11,606 nt of DNA from JBGPBY01 sp041481485 (GCA_041481485.1 JBGPBY010000218.1:1-11606); one strand, 5' to 3'; positions 1 to 7,973 are shown, counted from the first letter of the stretch. The notes: a model not told the origin generated them from the sequence alone. Made by a program: numbers and translations.

Positions 1-226
1 ATAGACCGCCCCTACAGGCGGAATCGAATTCCTTCACGGCTTCTGATACCGGCGACTATTGGAAGTACCGCCGCTTCCACGGCATTATTGTTTTTTGAGC
101 CGCGTAGCGGCGGCAGTTCCCATAGCCACCGGCGTAAGCCGGTGGTACAGACGTTCCTGGCCCCATAGAGCCGCGTAGCGGCGGCAGATCAAGCTCGTCG
201 ATGTCCGAGAACGTGAGGGAGGACGG
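1..226. repeat. Cluster of short palindromic (REP-like) repeats
   Basis: No gene is seen here; the stretch is mostly small inverted repeats. An inverted repeat CCGCC/GGCGG sits at 6-10/17-21. The 20-mer GAGCCGCGTAGCGGCGGCAG occurs twice, identically, at 97-116 and 168-187; each copy folds as GCCGC-GTA-GCGGC. Between them, 126-145 is a perfect 8-bp hairpin, CCACCGGC-GTAA-GCCGGTGG. The same two modules, in the same order, recur at 8736-8780 with small changes. This resembles REP/REPIN-type intergenic palindromes. No RAYT transposase gene is in the window, so the mobilising enzyme, if any, is elsewhere. Confidence 0.75.
215..223 (+). promoter_or_regulatory. Ribosome binding site of the DUF421 gene
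   Basis: GAGGGAGGA lies 3 nt before the ATG at 227. It is purine-rich and the only good Shine-Dalgarno-like stretch near this start. Confidence 0.5.
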
Positions 227-811
227 ATGCTGTCAGAGGTATGGACTCACCTGATTTCATCGGGAGTGCCGGTTTGGGAAAAGATTCTTCGCGCCATCCT
301 GGTCTATATCTTTCTCATCGTCGGACTTCGACTGTCGGGAAAGCGGGAGCTGGCGCAGTTGAATCCATTCGATCTTGTGGTGCTCCTGACGCTTTCCAAC
401 ACGGTGCAGAACGCCATCATCGGCGAAGACAATTCCCTTCTGGGCGGGCTGATCGGAGCGTCCGCGCTTCTGCTGACCAACTATCTGGTTGTGCGATTCA
501 TGTTTTTCCATCCGCGGCTGGAACGCGCCATCGAAGGCCATCCGGTGTGCTTGATCGAACACGGCAGGGTGATGGAAAGGGAGTTGCGCAAGCAGCTCAT
601 CAGCATTTCGGAACTGCGGGCGGCGGCCCACCGGCAGGGTTTCGATACGTTCAACGACATCGAAACCGCGGAACTCGAGCCGGGCGGAACCTTTTCATTT
701 CGGCGCAAAGAGATGACCACGGACTCCGCGCAGTACGGCGAAGTGATCCGCCGTCTTGACAAATTGTCGGAAGAAATCCATCAGGTACGTGCCTCGCTGG
801 AAAAACTTTAG
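227..811 (+). CDS. DUF421 (YetF-family) inner-membrane protein
   Basis: 194-residue protein of the DUF421/YetF family, known from Bacillus YetF and YdfR; the biochemical role is not firmly established. Two hydrophobic segments are visible, about residues 17-36 and 69-92. Between them is the family core around residues 38-70 (GKRELAQLNPFDLVVLLTLS, then an N-x-VQNAIIGEDNS stretch). A soluble domain follows, with the typical VCLIEHGRVME and ELRKQLIS elements (residues about 106-126). The last 25 residues (VIRRLDKLSEEIHQVRASLE) are amphipathic and look like a short coiled coil. The ATG start is supported by GAGGGAGGA just upstream. The gene stands alone, 106 bp before the next plus-strand gene, and no terminator is obvious after it. 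Family assignment is firm; function is unknown. Confidence 0.88.
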   Translation: MLSEVWTHLISSGVPVWEKILRAILVYIFLIVGLRLSGKRELAQLNPFDLVVLLTLSNTVQNAIIGEDNSLLGGLIGASALLLTNYLVVRFMFFHPRLERAIEGHPVCLIEHGRVMERELRKQLISISELRAAAHRQGFDTFNDIETAELEPGGTFSFRRKEMTTDSAQYGEVIRRLDKLSEEIHQVRASLEKL

Positions 812-898
812 AAGGCGCGGGCGGACCATGCACATTCCTTCGATTCGAGATCGCGCACGGGCACAGACCGCGCCTACACTGTCTCCGGGAGTGTGAGT

Positions 899-904
899 TA
901 GAAT
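899..904 (+). promoter_or_regulatory. Possible -10 box (TAGAAT) before the 918 gene
   Basis: TAGAAT lies 13 nt before the ATG at 918. A transcript starting about 7 nt downstream would have almost no leader, which fits the lack of a Shine-Dalgarno sequence before this ATG. No convincing -35 is seen. This is a sequence guess only. Confidence 0.25.
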
Positions 905-917
905 ATGGATTGAATTC

Positions 918-2306
918 ATGATTGGACTTCTACTCGCTCTCATTTTTTCTCTTCAGGGAAATGCCGTGGCTCCGACACAGACTGGCACAGTCACAGGCGT
1001 GATACGGACTCCCGCCGGTTCGCCCGCCGCTGGAGTCCGCGTCGTGGTGATGGCCCGGCCGGATACGCAGACGGGCGCGGCGTCGGAGGTTTCGTCGGTC
1101 AGTCTTGGCCAAACGGATGAATCGGGAGTGTTCCGCCTGGAGAATGTTCCGGTAGGAAGCTACTACGTTGCCGCGGGTCGCGGGGCTCTCCCGACGTATT
1201 TCCCGGGTGTTCTTGAATTGTCGAAAGGTAAAGTCGTTTCGATCGCTCCCAATGCGATCGTGGCGAATATCGACTTCATCATGGACGACGCGAGTATCCG
1301 TCTTCCGGAATCCGCAGTGGACTTGAGCGGGGTATCAGGATTGACGATGCCGGTGCAGGTTCGAGTTGAAGGAAGCGGAAAGCAGCCGATATTTGCCGAC
1401 GGCAAATCCGTGATGATCCGGTTCACCCGAAAGCAGGACGGAGCCGTCTTCGATAATCCCCTTGATGCTTCAATCCTGAACGTTCTCGTTCCCAGTTCGC
1501 TGCCGGGATCTGAATATCGAGTGACGGTGGAAAACCTTCCCGGAGGATATGTCGTGAAGTCCATGATTCAGAACAGCGTGGAGCTGTTGAATGAGACGCT
1601 GAAAATCACGGCGAAGGATTTTGTGGAGGCGCCGATTCCCGTTATCGGCCTTTCCTCACCGGGGGCTTTGCTGAGTTTGAACACAGGGCGAATGGCATAT
1701 GGTGCGGGCGGACCGATGACGCAACTGGAGATTTTGCTGGCAGGCCCTTCCTCTGGATCGGCCATGGGAGTACGCGTGAGAGGACGAGTGTCGTACAAAG
1801 GCACATGGGATATCAGCCTGACCGGAAGTTCATCTGTGCTGTTTGCGGATCGATCGTTTGAATGCCGCGGCGTTGCCCCGGGCCGTCATGTCATCCTGCT
1901 AACGGATAAGTCGGTCTCTCCGGAGCGCGTCCTCGCGGCATCCATCGTCGTGGGCGACAAAGATCTGGATGACGTCATGGTCGACGAGACCGTGGTGCTG
2001 CCCGTCGATATCAGATTTCCCGCGAATTCTCCTCCACCGGGTACAAATATTCCCCTGGCATCGATTCGAGGCCGGGTCGCTGATACGGCAACCAAAGTAC
2101 CGGTGCTTGGAGGCTCCGCCACAATCACAGGAAGAACTCACGCGACGTTTCCGATCGACAGCGAAGGCCTCTTCCAGATTCCTGGACTTCTTCCAGGCGT
2201 CTATGAACTGACCATCGAAGGTTCAAACCACGCTGCCGACCACCAGAACGTTGTTATCGGCGATGAAGACGCGCAACTGAACGTGCTGGTTCGCAGCGTC
2301 AACTGA
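918..2306 (+). CDS. Exported protein with carboxypeptidase-regulatory-like domains
   Basis: 462 residues, function unknown. The N-terminus (MIGLLLALIFSLQGNAVA) looks like a short Sec signal peptide, cleaved near residue 18. Residues about 22-125 form a carboxypeptidase-regulatory-like beta-sandwich: GTVTGVIRTPAGSPAAGVRV, then TDESGVFRLENVPVGSYYVA. A less clear repeat lies around 290-355. A third copy closes the protein (about 382-462: IRGRV...DSEGLFQIPGLLPGVYELTI...LNVLVRS). The middle has no recognisable family. The next gene (2368) has the same opening architecture, including the YY-x-x-AG...TYF pattern, so the two are probably diverged tandem paralogues. The ATG at 918 has no clear Shine-Dalgarno; it is chosen because it places the signal peptide at the N-terminus. 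Such proteins are common in Acidobacteriota and usually lack an assigned role. Confidence 0.82.
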   Translation: MIGLLLALIFSLQGNAVAPTQTGTVTGVIRTPAGSPAAGVRVVVMARPDTQTGAASEVSSVSLGQTDESGVFRLENVPVGSYYVAAGRGALPTYFPGVLELSKGKVVSIAPNAIVANIDFIMDDASIRLPESAVDLSGVSGLTMPVQVRVEGSGKQPIFADGKSVMIRFTRKQDGAVFDNPLDASILNVLVPSSLPGSEYRVTVENLPGGYVVKSMIQNSVELLNETLKITAKDFVEAPIPVIGLSSPGALLSLNTGRMAYGAGGPMTQLEILLAGPSSGSAMGVRVRGRVSYKGTWDISLTGSSSVLFADRSFECRGVAPGRHVILLTDKSVSPERVLAASIVVGDKDLDDVMVDETVVLPVDIRFPANSPPPGTNIPLASIRGRVADTATKVPVLGGSATITGRTHATFPIDSEGLFQIPGLLPGVYELTIEGSNHAADHQNVVIGDEDAQLNVLVRSVN

Positions 2307-2340
2307 AAGAGACTTTTCACGGTCCCGTGTACTCTTCGCC

Positions 2341-2361
2341 TATAATCTTGCACCGGGGAGG
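2341..2361 (+). promoter_or_regulatory. -10 box (TATAAT) and ribosome binding site of the 2368 gene
   Basis: A consensus TATAAT sits at 2341-2346 and GGGGAGG at 2355-2361, 6 nt before the GTG at 2368. The -35 region is poor. A start near 2353 would give a leader of about 15 nt. The strong GGGGAGG is what selects the GTG start. Confidence 0.45.
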
Positions 2362-2367
2362 CTAGCC

Positions 2368-3543
2368 GTGACCGCAATCGTTTTGGCATTCCTTTTGTTG
2401 TTCCAGCGTGCTCCTTACGTTCCGGAGGGTAGGCTGACAGGCCACCTTCAAAACATTGACGGGACTCCGGCAGTGGCGGTTCGTATCGCAGGGACGGCCG
2501 TGCCAAAGGGCAACGGAACGCCCGACGACAATCTCAACTACTTCGAACTTGCACCTCCTGTAGGTACAACGCAGACCGACAATGACGGAAACTTCATTCT
2601 GGATCTTCCTCCGGGCCGGTACTACATCATGGCCGGGGTTCCGGGACAGGGGACATACTTCGCGGGTACTGCCGACCTCCGGAATTCAACAATCGTTACA
2701 GTGGTATCCAACGAGCTTAAGGATGACGTAAATTTCAAACTCCTCCAGCGCTTTGGCGGAAGACTCAGCGGCAGCGTCAAGGCGGACATGGCGGTGCTCG
2801 GAGCGAGGACGGCGACTCTCACCGGAGGCAAGCTGGAGGATCTCATTCAGGTTCCCGTCAAGCCGGACGGTAGTTGGGACCTGGGCATTGTACCGCCTGG
2901 CTCCTACTACGTGACGATGTATCCGCCGACTTCCGGGATGCCGATGTATCGTGTCACGGTAGGCGAAAAGGATGTCTCTGGAGTAGAAATGACTCCGCTC
3001 CCTACACAGACAGTATCTGGCCGGATCGTGTCGAAGAAAGGACCAATTCCGGTCGGCCTTCTGGGATTCCAGACAGAAAAAACCTACGTCAGCGCAACGA
3101 TTAATCCGGACGGAACGTTCACAGCTCAGCTCCATGCCGACACCCATGAGCCCATATTTGCGGGACTTCCCGTCGGTTACTCGGTGGCTTCTGTCCGCAT
3201 TGGTTCAGAGAACATGTCGAAGGGCATTGTTGTGGGAAAAAGCGATGTATCGGACATTGTGATCACCCTCGATACGCCCGAGCAACTCGCGGCGATTCGG
3301 GGTAAAATTTCCGGTCTGGCCGCCTCGCGATACGCGTCAACGAAGGTCGAAATCAATGGATCAGTTGCAATTATCGGCTCGATGCAGACCAGCATCCGGC
3401 CGGACGGAACGTTCGAGTTTCCGGCGGTGCCTCCCGGGACCTATTATTTGAGTTTGAATACGGTTCCGGAATTTAAGCCGATGACTTTGAATCTCGACAG
3501 CACCGATGCAGTGAATGTATCTGTAGTTGTCCCCAGCCGCTGA
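2368..3543 (+). CDS. Exported protein with tandem carboxypeptidase-regulatory-like domains
   Basis: 391 residues starting at GTG, supported by GGGGAGG 6 nt upstream. The N-terminus (MTAIVLAFLLLFQ) is hydrophobic but lacks basic residues, so it is an atypical export signal. The rest is a string of beta-sandwich repeats. Repeat 1 spans about 21-126 (GRLTGHLQNIDGTPAVAVRI ... DNDGNFILDLPPGRYYIMAG). Repeat 2 spans about 131-210 (KPDGSWDLGIVPPGSYYVTM), repeat 3 about 214-300, and repeat 4 about 308-391 (RPDGTFEFPAVPPGTYYLSL). The recurring pattern DG-x-F/W ... PPG-x-YY-x is that of carboxypeptidase-regulatory-like or transthyretin-like folds, which usually act as adhesion, spacing or glycan-contacting modules. 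No catalytic domain is visible. It lies 61 bp after a related gene and 114 bp before a third protein with the same module. Confidence 0.82.
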   Translation: MTAIVLAFLLLFQRAPYVPEGRLTGHLQNIDGTPAVAVRIAGTAVPKGNGTPDDNLNYFELAPPVGTTQTDNDGNFILDLPPGRYYIMAGVPGQGTYFAGTADLRNSTIVTVVSNELKDDVNFKLLQRFGGRLSGSVKADMAVLGARTATLTGGKLEDLIQVPVKPDGSWDLGIVPPGSYYVTMYPPTSGMPMYRVTVGEKDVSGVEMTPLPTQTVSGRIVSKKGPIPVGLLGFQTEKTYVSATINPDGTFTAQLHADTHEPIFAGLPVGYSVASVRIGSENMSKGIVVGKSDVSDIVITLDTPEQLAAIRGKISGLAASRYASTKVEINGSVAIIGSMQTSIRPDGTFEFPAVPPGTYYLSLNTVPEFKPMTLNLDSTDAVNVSVVVPSR

Positions 3544-3575
3544 GCGGCTTTCGATGGCGATCAATGCTTTTAAAA

Positions 3576-3606
3576 TTGCGTGGCTCCGTGTGATTTTGGA
3601 TATACT
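3576..3606 (+). promoter_or_regulatory. Possible promoter of the 3658 gene
   Basis: TTGCGT (3576-3581) and TATACT (3601-3606) are separated by 19 bp, longer than the usual 17. If real, transcription starts near 3613. The promoter would then lie inside the apparent GTG extension of the frame, which supports ATG 3658 as the true start. Confidence 0.3.
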
Positions 3607-3644
3607 ACGGCGCTGATAAACCGAGTTTTCCCCATGAGCTCATT

Positions 3645-3650
3645 AGGAGG
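3645..3650 (+). promoter_or_regulatory. Ribosome binding site that fixes the start at 3658
   Basis: A perfect AGGAGG lies 7 nt before ATG 3658. The frame stays open upstream to GTG 3580, but that codon has no ribosome binding site and would put 26 extra residues ahead of the signal peptide. Confidence 0.75.
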
Positions 3651-3657
3651 AGTTGGT

Positions 3658-6162
3658 ATGAAGACAGCTACCCGTTCCAGGGTGCGCACGGCGTTGGCGC
3701 GTACAGCGCTGTTGAGCCTTTTTTTGATTGCAGGCTTTGCAATCTATCCGTTGACCGCACTGCAGAACTATGTGCCGCCGACTGGTGTGATTACCGGTAC
3801 CGTGCGCAGCACTGCTGGCCCGGAAGCTGGCGTCTGGGTCATTGCTGAAACCAGCGATTTGCCCACACACATGATCAAGTCCGTTGTAACCGACGATCAG
3901 GGCCGCTATATGGTGCCCGAACTGCCAAACGCGAATTACAGCGTCTGGGTCCGTGGTTACGGCTTGGCGGACTCAAAGCCGGTCATGGCGAAACCCAGCG
4001 ATGCACAGAACCCGCCAGCCTTGAACCTGACGGCTGTTCTCGCCAAGGACAAGGTGGAAGCGGCGAAGGTCTATCCTGGAAATTACTGGATGCAGATGCT
4101 GGAGCCTCCCAAGGCCAGCGCGTTCCCGATTGGCACAACGGGGCCTCAGCAGAGTCTTGAAGCGTGGATGCACAACTTCAAATCGAGCTGCAATTTCTGC
4201 CATCAACTCGGCAACCCCATCACACGCCAATTGGATGACGTGTTCAAGGCCAAACCCGAGATCAAGACCTCCTATGACGCCTGGGATTATCGGCTGACGA
4301 CTGGAGTTCGCGGCAGTGGCATGAGCGGTGCGGCAACTGCCCTGAGCCGTCCCGTTGCACTGAAAATGTTCTCCGACTGGACTGATCGGATCGCCAAGGG
4401 CGAAACGCCGGCGGTGACGCCGCCTCGTCCCAGCGGGATCGAACGCAATGTCGTCATTACCCAATGGGATTGGGGTACGGACCATTCGTTCATGCACGAT
4501 CAGGTTTCAACCAGCAAACAGACCCCAAGCCTGAACGGTGGCGGCAATCTCTATGCAGTTTCCGCTGGGCATGGCACATTGGTTGTTCTGAATCCGAAGA
4601 CAAATTCCACCAGTGAGATCGAAATTCCCACTCGGGATGAGCGATCGACAATCGGTTCGCGATTCCCGCCTCCGAATCCTCCATCACTGTGGTGGGGAGA
4701 CGCGCATCTCTGGAACGGACCAACATATGATCCGGCTGATCCACACAATCCGATGATGGACGGCCAGGGCCGTGTCTGGTTGACTTCGAAGATTCGCGGT
4801 GGCAGGGCGCCGGCATGGTGCTCCGATGCAAAGTTGAGCAAGTATGCTGACTTCTATCCGCTGAGCGGTGGCGGGCGCCAGGCATCGTACTACGATCCCA
4901 AGACGCAGAAATTCCAACTGATTGAAACCTGCTACAGCACACACCATCTTCAGTTCGATAACGATGCGAATGGGACGGTGTTCTTCAACGAACTGAGCGG
5001 TCCGATGTTCGGATGGGTCGACTCCAAGGTATATGACCAGACCCTGGCTGCGACGAAAGATGAAATCAAGGCCGAGCAGGCTGCGGTGGGCTGGTGCCCT
5101 CAGGCTATCGACGCCAACGGGGACGGGAAAATTACCAAACCGTGGCAGACCGCGCCTCGTAATGGTTTCGATAACCAGCTCTATGTTACCGATACAACGG
5201 GCGGTGGAGGCGGCGCTGCAGCTGCAGCCACAAATGCAGCGGCCGCTGCAACAGTTGCACGTGGAGCCGCAGCACCTGCTGCAGCACCAGCCGTTGCACC
5301 GCCTGCGCGTGGTGGCGCTGCTCCTGCTAATGGCGCTCCAGCTGGCCGAGGAGCCCCTGGTGGTGGTGGACGTGGTGGTGGACGCGGCGGAGCGGCAGCA
5401 GCCGCCGGGCCCGTTGCATTTGATCCAACCAAGGACGTGCTCCTTGCCAACGGAGGCTACAGCCTGTACTCCCTTATCCCAAGTCCTGTAGATGATTCTG
5501 TGTGGGGCGTTGCCGAAACCTACCCGGGTTACCTGATCCGGTTAAGACGTGGCAACAATCCGCCGGAAACCTGTTTGACAGAACTTTATAAGGTGCCTGC
5601 ACCCGGTCTCGACCCGCGAGGCGTCGATATCGACAGCAACGGCGTGGTATGGACGGCTCTCGCCGCCAGCAGCCATCTTGCGAGTTTCGATGTTCGGAAA
5701 TGCAAGACCCTGAATGGTACGATCGCGGAAAAGCTCGGCGGCACCCTCTGTCCCGAAGGCTGGAAGTTATATCAGACCGACGGTCCTAAGTTCCAGGGCA
5801 CGAACATCCCGACGGAGTTCCACTACTTCAATTGGACCGACCAGAAAGGCGCTTCGGGTTTCCCACCCAATACGCCCATGGCGACAGGGTCCAACTCCGA
5901 TTCCATCGAGGTCCTTTTGAATACTCAACAGGGAACTCCCCAATGGGTCAACATGCGCGTTCCTTATCCGCTCGGCTTCTATGCCCGCGGTTTGGATGCC
6001 CGCGTTGATAACCCGGCTGCTCCAGCCGGATTCGCCGGCTGGAAGGATCGAGCTGTATGGTCCAACTACGGAACCCATTTCGTATGGCACATCGAAGGTG
6101 GAAAGGGCACCAAGGGTAAGGAAGTTAAATTCCAGGTCCGCCCGAATCCTCTGGCAAGATAG
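3658..6162 (+). CDS. Exported multidomain protein: regulatory-like domain, CxxCH haem site, probable beta-propeller
   Basis: 834 residues. Order: a basic n-region and signal peptide (about 1-38: MKTATRSRVRTALARTALLS then a hydrophobic run); a carboxypeptidase-regulatory-like domain (about 40-128, TGVITGTVRSTAGPEAGVWV, DDQGRYMVPELP); a cytochrome-c-like segment (about 160-250) with C178-N-F-C181-H182, a covalent haem motif. M222 or M244 could be the distal ligand. From about 260 onward are repeated beta-strand blocks suggestive of a beta-propeller of the NHL/SMP-30/virginiamycin-lyase kind (for example LYAVSAGHGTLVVLNPKTNS; RGVDIDSNGVVWTAL). D485-A-N-G-D-G-K is an EF-hand-like calcium loop. 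Residues about 513-588 are a Gly/Ala/Pro/Arg low-complexity linker inside the propeller region. A periplasmic or extracellular redox or sugar/alcohol-related role is possible but unproven. It ends 12 nt before a strong terminator. Confidence 0.85.
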   Translation: MKTATRSRVRTALARTALLSLFLIAGFAIYPLTALQNYVPPTGVITGTVRSTAGPEAGVWVIAETSDLPTHMIKSVVTDDQGRYMVPELPNANYSVWVRGYGLADSKPVMAKPSDAQNPPALNLTAVLAKDKVEAAKVYPGNYWMQMLEPPKASAFPIGTTGPQQSLEAWMHNFKSSCNFCHQLGNPITRQLDDVFKAKPEIKTSYDAWDYRLTTGVRGSGMSGAATALSRPVALKMFSDWTDRIAKGETPAVTPPRPSGIERNVVITQWDWGTDHSFMHDQVSTSKQTPSLNGGGNLYAVSAGHGTLVVLNPKTNSTSEIEIPTRDERSTIGSRFPPPNPPSLWWGDAHLWNGPTYDPADPHNPMMDGQGRVWLTSKIRGGRAPAWCSDAKLSKYADFYPLSGGGRQASYYDPKTQKFQLIETCYSTHHLQFDNDANGTVFFNELSGPMFGWVDSKVYDQTLAATKDEIKAEQAAVGWCPQAIDANGDGKITKPWQTAPRNGFDNQLYVTDTTGGGGGAAAAATNAAAAATVARGAAAPAAAPAVAPPARGGAAPANGAPAGRGAPGGGGRGGGRGGAAAAAGPVAFDPTKDVLLANGGYSLYSLIPSPVDDSVWGVAETYPGYLIRLRRGNNPPETCLTELYKVPAPGLDPRGVDIDSNGVVWTALAASSHLASFDVRKCKTLNGTIAEKLGGTLCPEGWKLYQTDGPKFQGTNIPTEFHYFNWTDQKGASGFPPNTPMATGSNSDSIEVLLNTQQGTPQWVNMRVPYPLGFYARGLDARVDNPAAPAGFAGWKDRAVWSNYGTHFVWHIEGGKGTKGKEVKFQVRPNPLAR
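5197..5415 (+). repeat. Gly/Ala-rich low-complexity coding tract
   Basis: This in-frame stretch of the 3658 gene encodes about 75 residues made almost only of G, A, P, R and a few V, T and N. Runs include GGGGGAAAAA and GAPGGGGRGGGRGGAAAAAG. The DNA is rich in GCA/GCT/GCC and GGT/GGA triplets, so the other frames are also open. It is probably a flexible, length-variable linker between folded segments. Confidence 0.8.
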
Positions 6163-6173
6163 TTCAAGACAAC

Positions 6174-6207
6174 AAAAAGGGCCGGAATCGAAAGATTCCG
6201 GCCTTTT
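6174..6207. terminator. Bidirectional intrinsic terminator between convergent genes
   Basis: A perfect 10-bp stem, GGCCGGAATC (6180-6189) with GATTCCGGCC (6194-6203), is closed by a GAAA loop. It is flanked by AAAAAG on the left and TTTT on the right, which extend the stem with A-T pairs. It can therefore terminate both the plus-strand gene ending at 6162 and the minus-strand gene ending at 6214. Confidence 0.93.
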
Positions 6208-6213
6208 AAATCT

Positions 6214-6693
6214 TCACAGCACTTCGTAAAAATCCAGAATCACCGAATCCGCGGTGCGCATTCCCGAGCAGATGCTTACGATCTTGTTTAACCACGCATA
6301 TTTTTCCGAAGCTGTTTCAAAAGATGGCGTACTTCGAAAATAGTACGTGGACGGATCCACGACTTCCCCGGACATCACCGCTTTCAGCACCTCAGGCGAT
6401 GCATGGCGCAGACCGTGATTGTGCACGAGAATCAGGCTGTCATCGGGTGTGCGTATCGTATAGCGGGCCTCGAGATGCGCCACATCGTCGGGCGAACTGA
6501 ATTGACAGTCGGCTCCGCCCGGCAGGACTTCTCCGGATAATTTTCCTTCGAACCGCCCGCTCAGAATCGGCACAATGCGCCGATCGCCGAAAGGTGTCCT
6601 GCCCAAGGAGAGCGGCGCGCCGTCCTGAACAATGGCTCGGCTGAAGAAACTCAGTTCCGGTTTGGGCGGATGAAAGTTCAAGGTCTTGATCAA
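6214..6693 (-). CDS. DUF3237 (UPF0311-type) protein
   Basis: 159-residue cytoplasmic-type protein of the DUF3237 family, a small beta-barrel-like fold of unknown function. Diagnostic blocks are LGRTPFGDRRIVPILSGRFE (about 30-49), GEVLPGGADCQF (54-65), ARYTIRTPDDSLILVHNHGL (76-95), and YYFRSTPSFETASEKYAWLN (117-136) with a closing VILDFYEVL. Length is normal for the family. The frame opens at TTG 6693, whose first base precedes the TGA of enolase (TTGA overlap), so it is probably translated by coupling to enolase. TTG at 6681 is an alternative start. No ATG or GTG occurs before the conserved core. The bidirectional terminator follows 7 nt after the stop. Family assignment is firm; substrate unknown. 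Confidence 0.88.
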   Translation of the reverse strand: MIKTLNFHPPKPELSFFSRAIVQDGAPLSLGRTPFGDRRIVPILSGRFEGKLSGEVLPGGADCQFSSPDDVAHLEARYTIRTPDDSLILVHNHGLRHASPEVLKAVMSGEVVDPSTYYFRSTPSFETASEKYAWLNKIVSICSGMRTADSVILDFYEVL

Positions 6694-7973
6694 CGTCTTG
6701 GGAAGACGCTCTTGCCCGGAAACGACGCATCCGTTCCGAGCTCTTCGTCGATCCGCAGCAGCTGGTTGTATTTTGCCACCCGGTCCGTTCGCGACATCGA
6801 TCCGGTCTTGATTTGTCCCGCGTTTGTCGCCACCGCCAGGTCCGCAATCAGAGTATCTTCGCTTTCGCCCGAACGATGAGAAATGATCACACCGTAGGAT
6901 GCCTTTCGCGCCATTTCAATGGTGTCGAGCGTTTCACTCAGCGTGCCGATCTGGTTCACTTTGATCAGGATCGCATTGGCGATGCCCTTCCCCATTCCGC
7001 GCGCCAGCCGTTCGGTATTGGTCACAAAAAGATCGTCGCCGACGAGTTGCACCTTGCGGCCCAGTTCGCGCGTCAGTATCGCCCATCCATCCCAGTCATC
7101 TTCGGATAAGCCGTCTTCGATGGAGACAATCGGGTACTTTTTGCACCACTCGACGTAGAGTTTCACGAGGTCTTCGGCCGATTTTGACGATTTGTCGGAT
7201 TTCTTGAATACGTATTGACCCTTCTTATCAAAGAACTCACTGGCCGCGACATCCAACGCGATCGCGACATCATCGCCCGGCTTGTACCCAGCATTTTCGA
7301 TGGCTTTGAGAATCACTTCGACCGCTTCGGCATTCGATTTCAAATTCGGGGCAAAGCCTCCTTCATCGCCTACTGACGTGGCGTAGCCGCCATCATGAAG
7401 AATCGATTTCAATGTGTGAAACACTTCGGCGCCAATCCGAATGGCCTCATGAAAGTTTGCGGCGCCAACCGGCATGATCATGAATTCCTGAAAATCGACC
7501 GTGTTGTCCGCATGGGCGCCGCCGTTAAGAATGTTCATCATGGGAACCGGCAGCACGCTGGCGTTCACGCCGCCGATATATCGATAGAGCGGAAGACCAT
7601 GGGCAATTGCCGCAGCTTTCGCCACAGCCATGGACACCCCGAGCATGGCATTGGCGCCGAGTTTGGATTTGTTTTTGGTGTTGTCCATCGCCAGCATGGT
7701 CTGGTCGATGTGGGATTGGTTCGTTGCATCATGCCCGACAAGCGCCGGTGCAATTTTTTCATTCACATGCTGCACCGCCTTGAGCACGCCTTTGCCGCCA
7801 AATCGTTTCTTATCTCCATCGCGGAGTTCCAGCGCTTCGTGTTCACCGGTCGACGCGCCGGATGGAACAATGGCGCGGCCAAGCGCCCCACTGGCGAGAA
7901 TGCAATCGACTTCGACGGTTGGGTTTCCCCGGGAATCCAGAACTTCGCGCGCCTTGATGACCTGAATCTGCAT
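6690..7973 (-). CDS. eno: Enolase (phosphopyruvate hydratase)
   Basis: 427-residue enolase, converting 2-phosphoglycerate to phosphoenolpyruvate in glycolysis and gluconeogenesis; cytoplasmic, Mg-dependent. It is full length for the bacterial family. Landmarks: N-terminal AREVLDSRGNPTVEV (8-22); the mobile active-site loop PSGASTGEHEA (37-47); SVGDEGGFAP with the general acid/base E204; metal ligands D241 (ALDVAASEFF), E286 (SIEDG) and D313 (VGDD). The enolase signature is ILIKVNQIGTLSET with catalytic K338; H366 and S367 are in ISHRSGE, and K389 binds substrate. The ATG at 7973 follows a purine-rich AAAGAGAGAA and lies 23 bp after the stop of the cyclase-like gene, so the two are probably co-transcribed. 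The stop overlaps the start of the DUF3237 gene. Nothing is missing; identity is near certain. Confidence 0.99.
   Translation of the reverse strand: MQIQVIKAREVLDSRGNPTVEVDCILASGALGRAIVPSGASTGEHEALELRDGDKKRFGGKGVLKAVQHVNEKIAPALVGHDATNQSHIDQTMLAMDNTKNKSKLGANAMLGVSMAVAKAAAIAHGLPLYRYIGGVNASVLPVPMMNILNGGAHADNTVDFQEFMIMPVGAANFHEAIRIGAEVFHTLKSILHDGGYATSVGDEGGFAPNLKSNAEAVEVILKAIENAGYKPGDDVAIALDVAASEFFDKKGQYVFKKSDKSSKSAEDLVKLYVEWCKKYPIVSIEDGLSEDDWDGWAILTRELGRKVQLVGDDLFVTNTERLARGMGKGIANAILIKVNQIGTLSETLDTIEMARKASYGVIISHRSGESEDTLIADLAVATNAGQIKTGSMSRTDRVAKYNQLLRIDEELGTDASFPGKSVFPRR

Noticed and set aside
97..187. CRISPR array
   Set aside because: Repeats are too few, palindromic throughout and irregularly spaced, and no cas gene is present.
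3580..3657. GTG extension of the 834-residue protein (26 extra residues)
   Set aside because: It has no ribosome binding site, would bury the signal peptide and overlaps the likely promoter; AGGAGG before ATG 3658 is decisive.
5033..5491. Overlapping frames within the Gly/Ala tract
   Set aside because: They exist because repetitive GC-rich triplets lack stops in several frames; the host frame continues a coherent protein on both sides.
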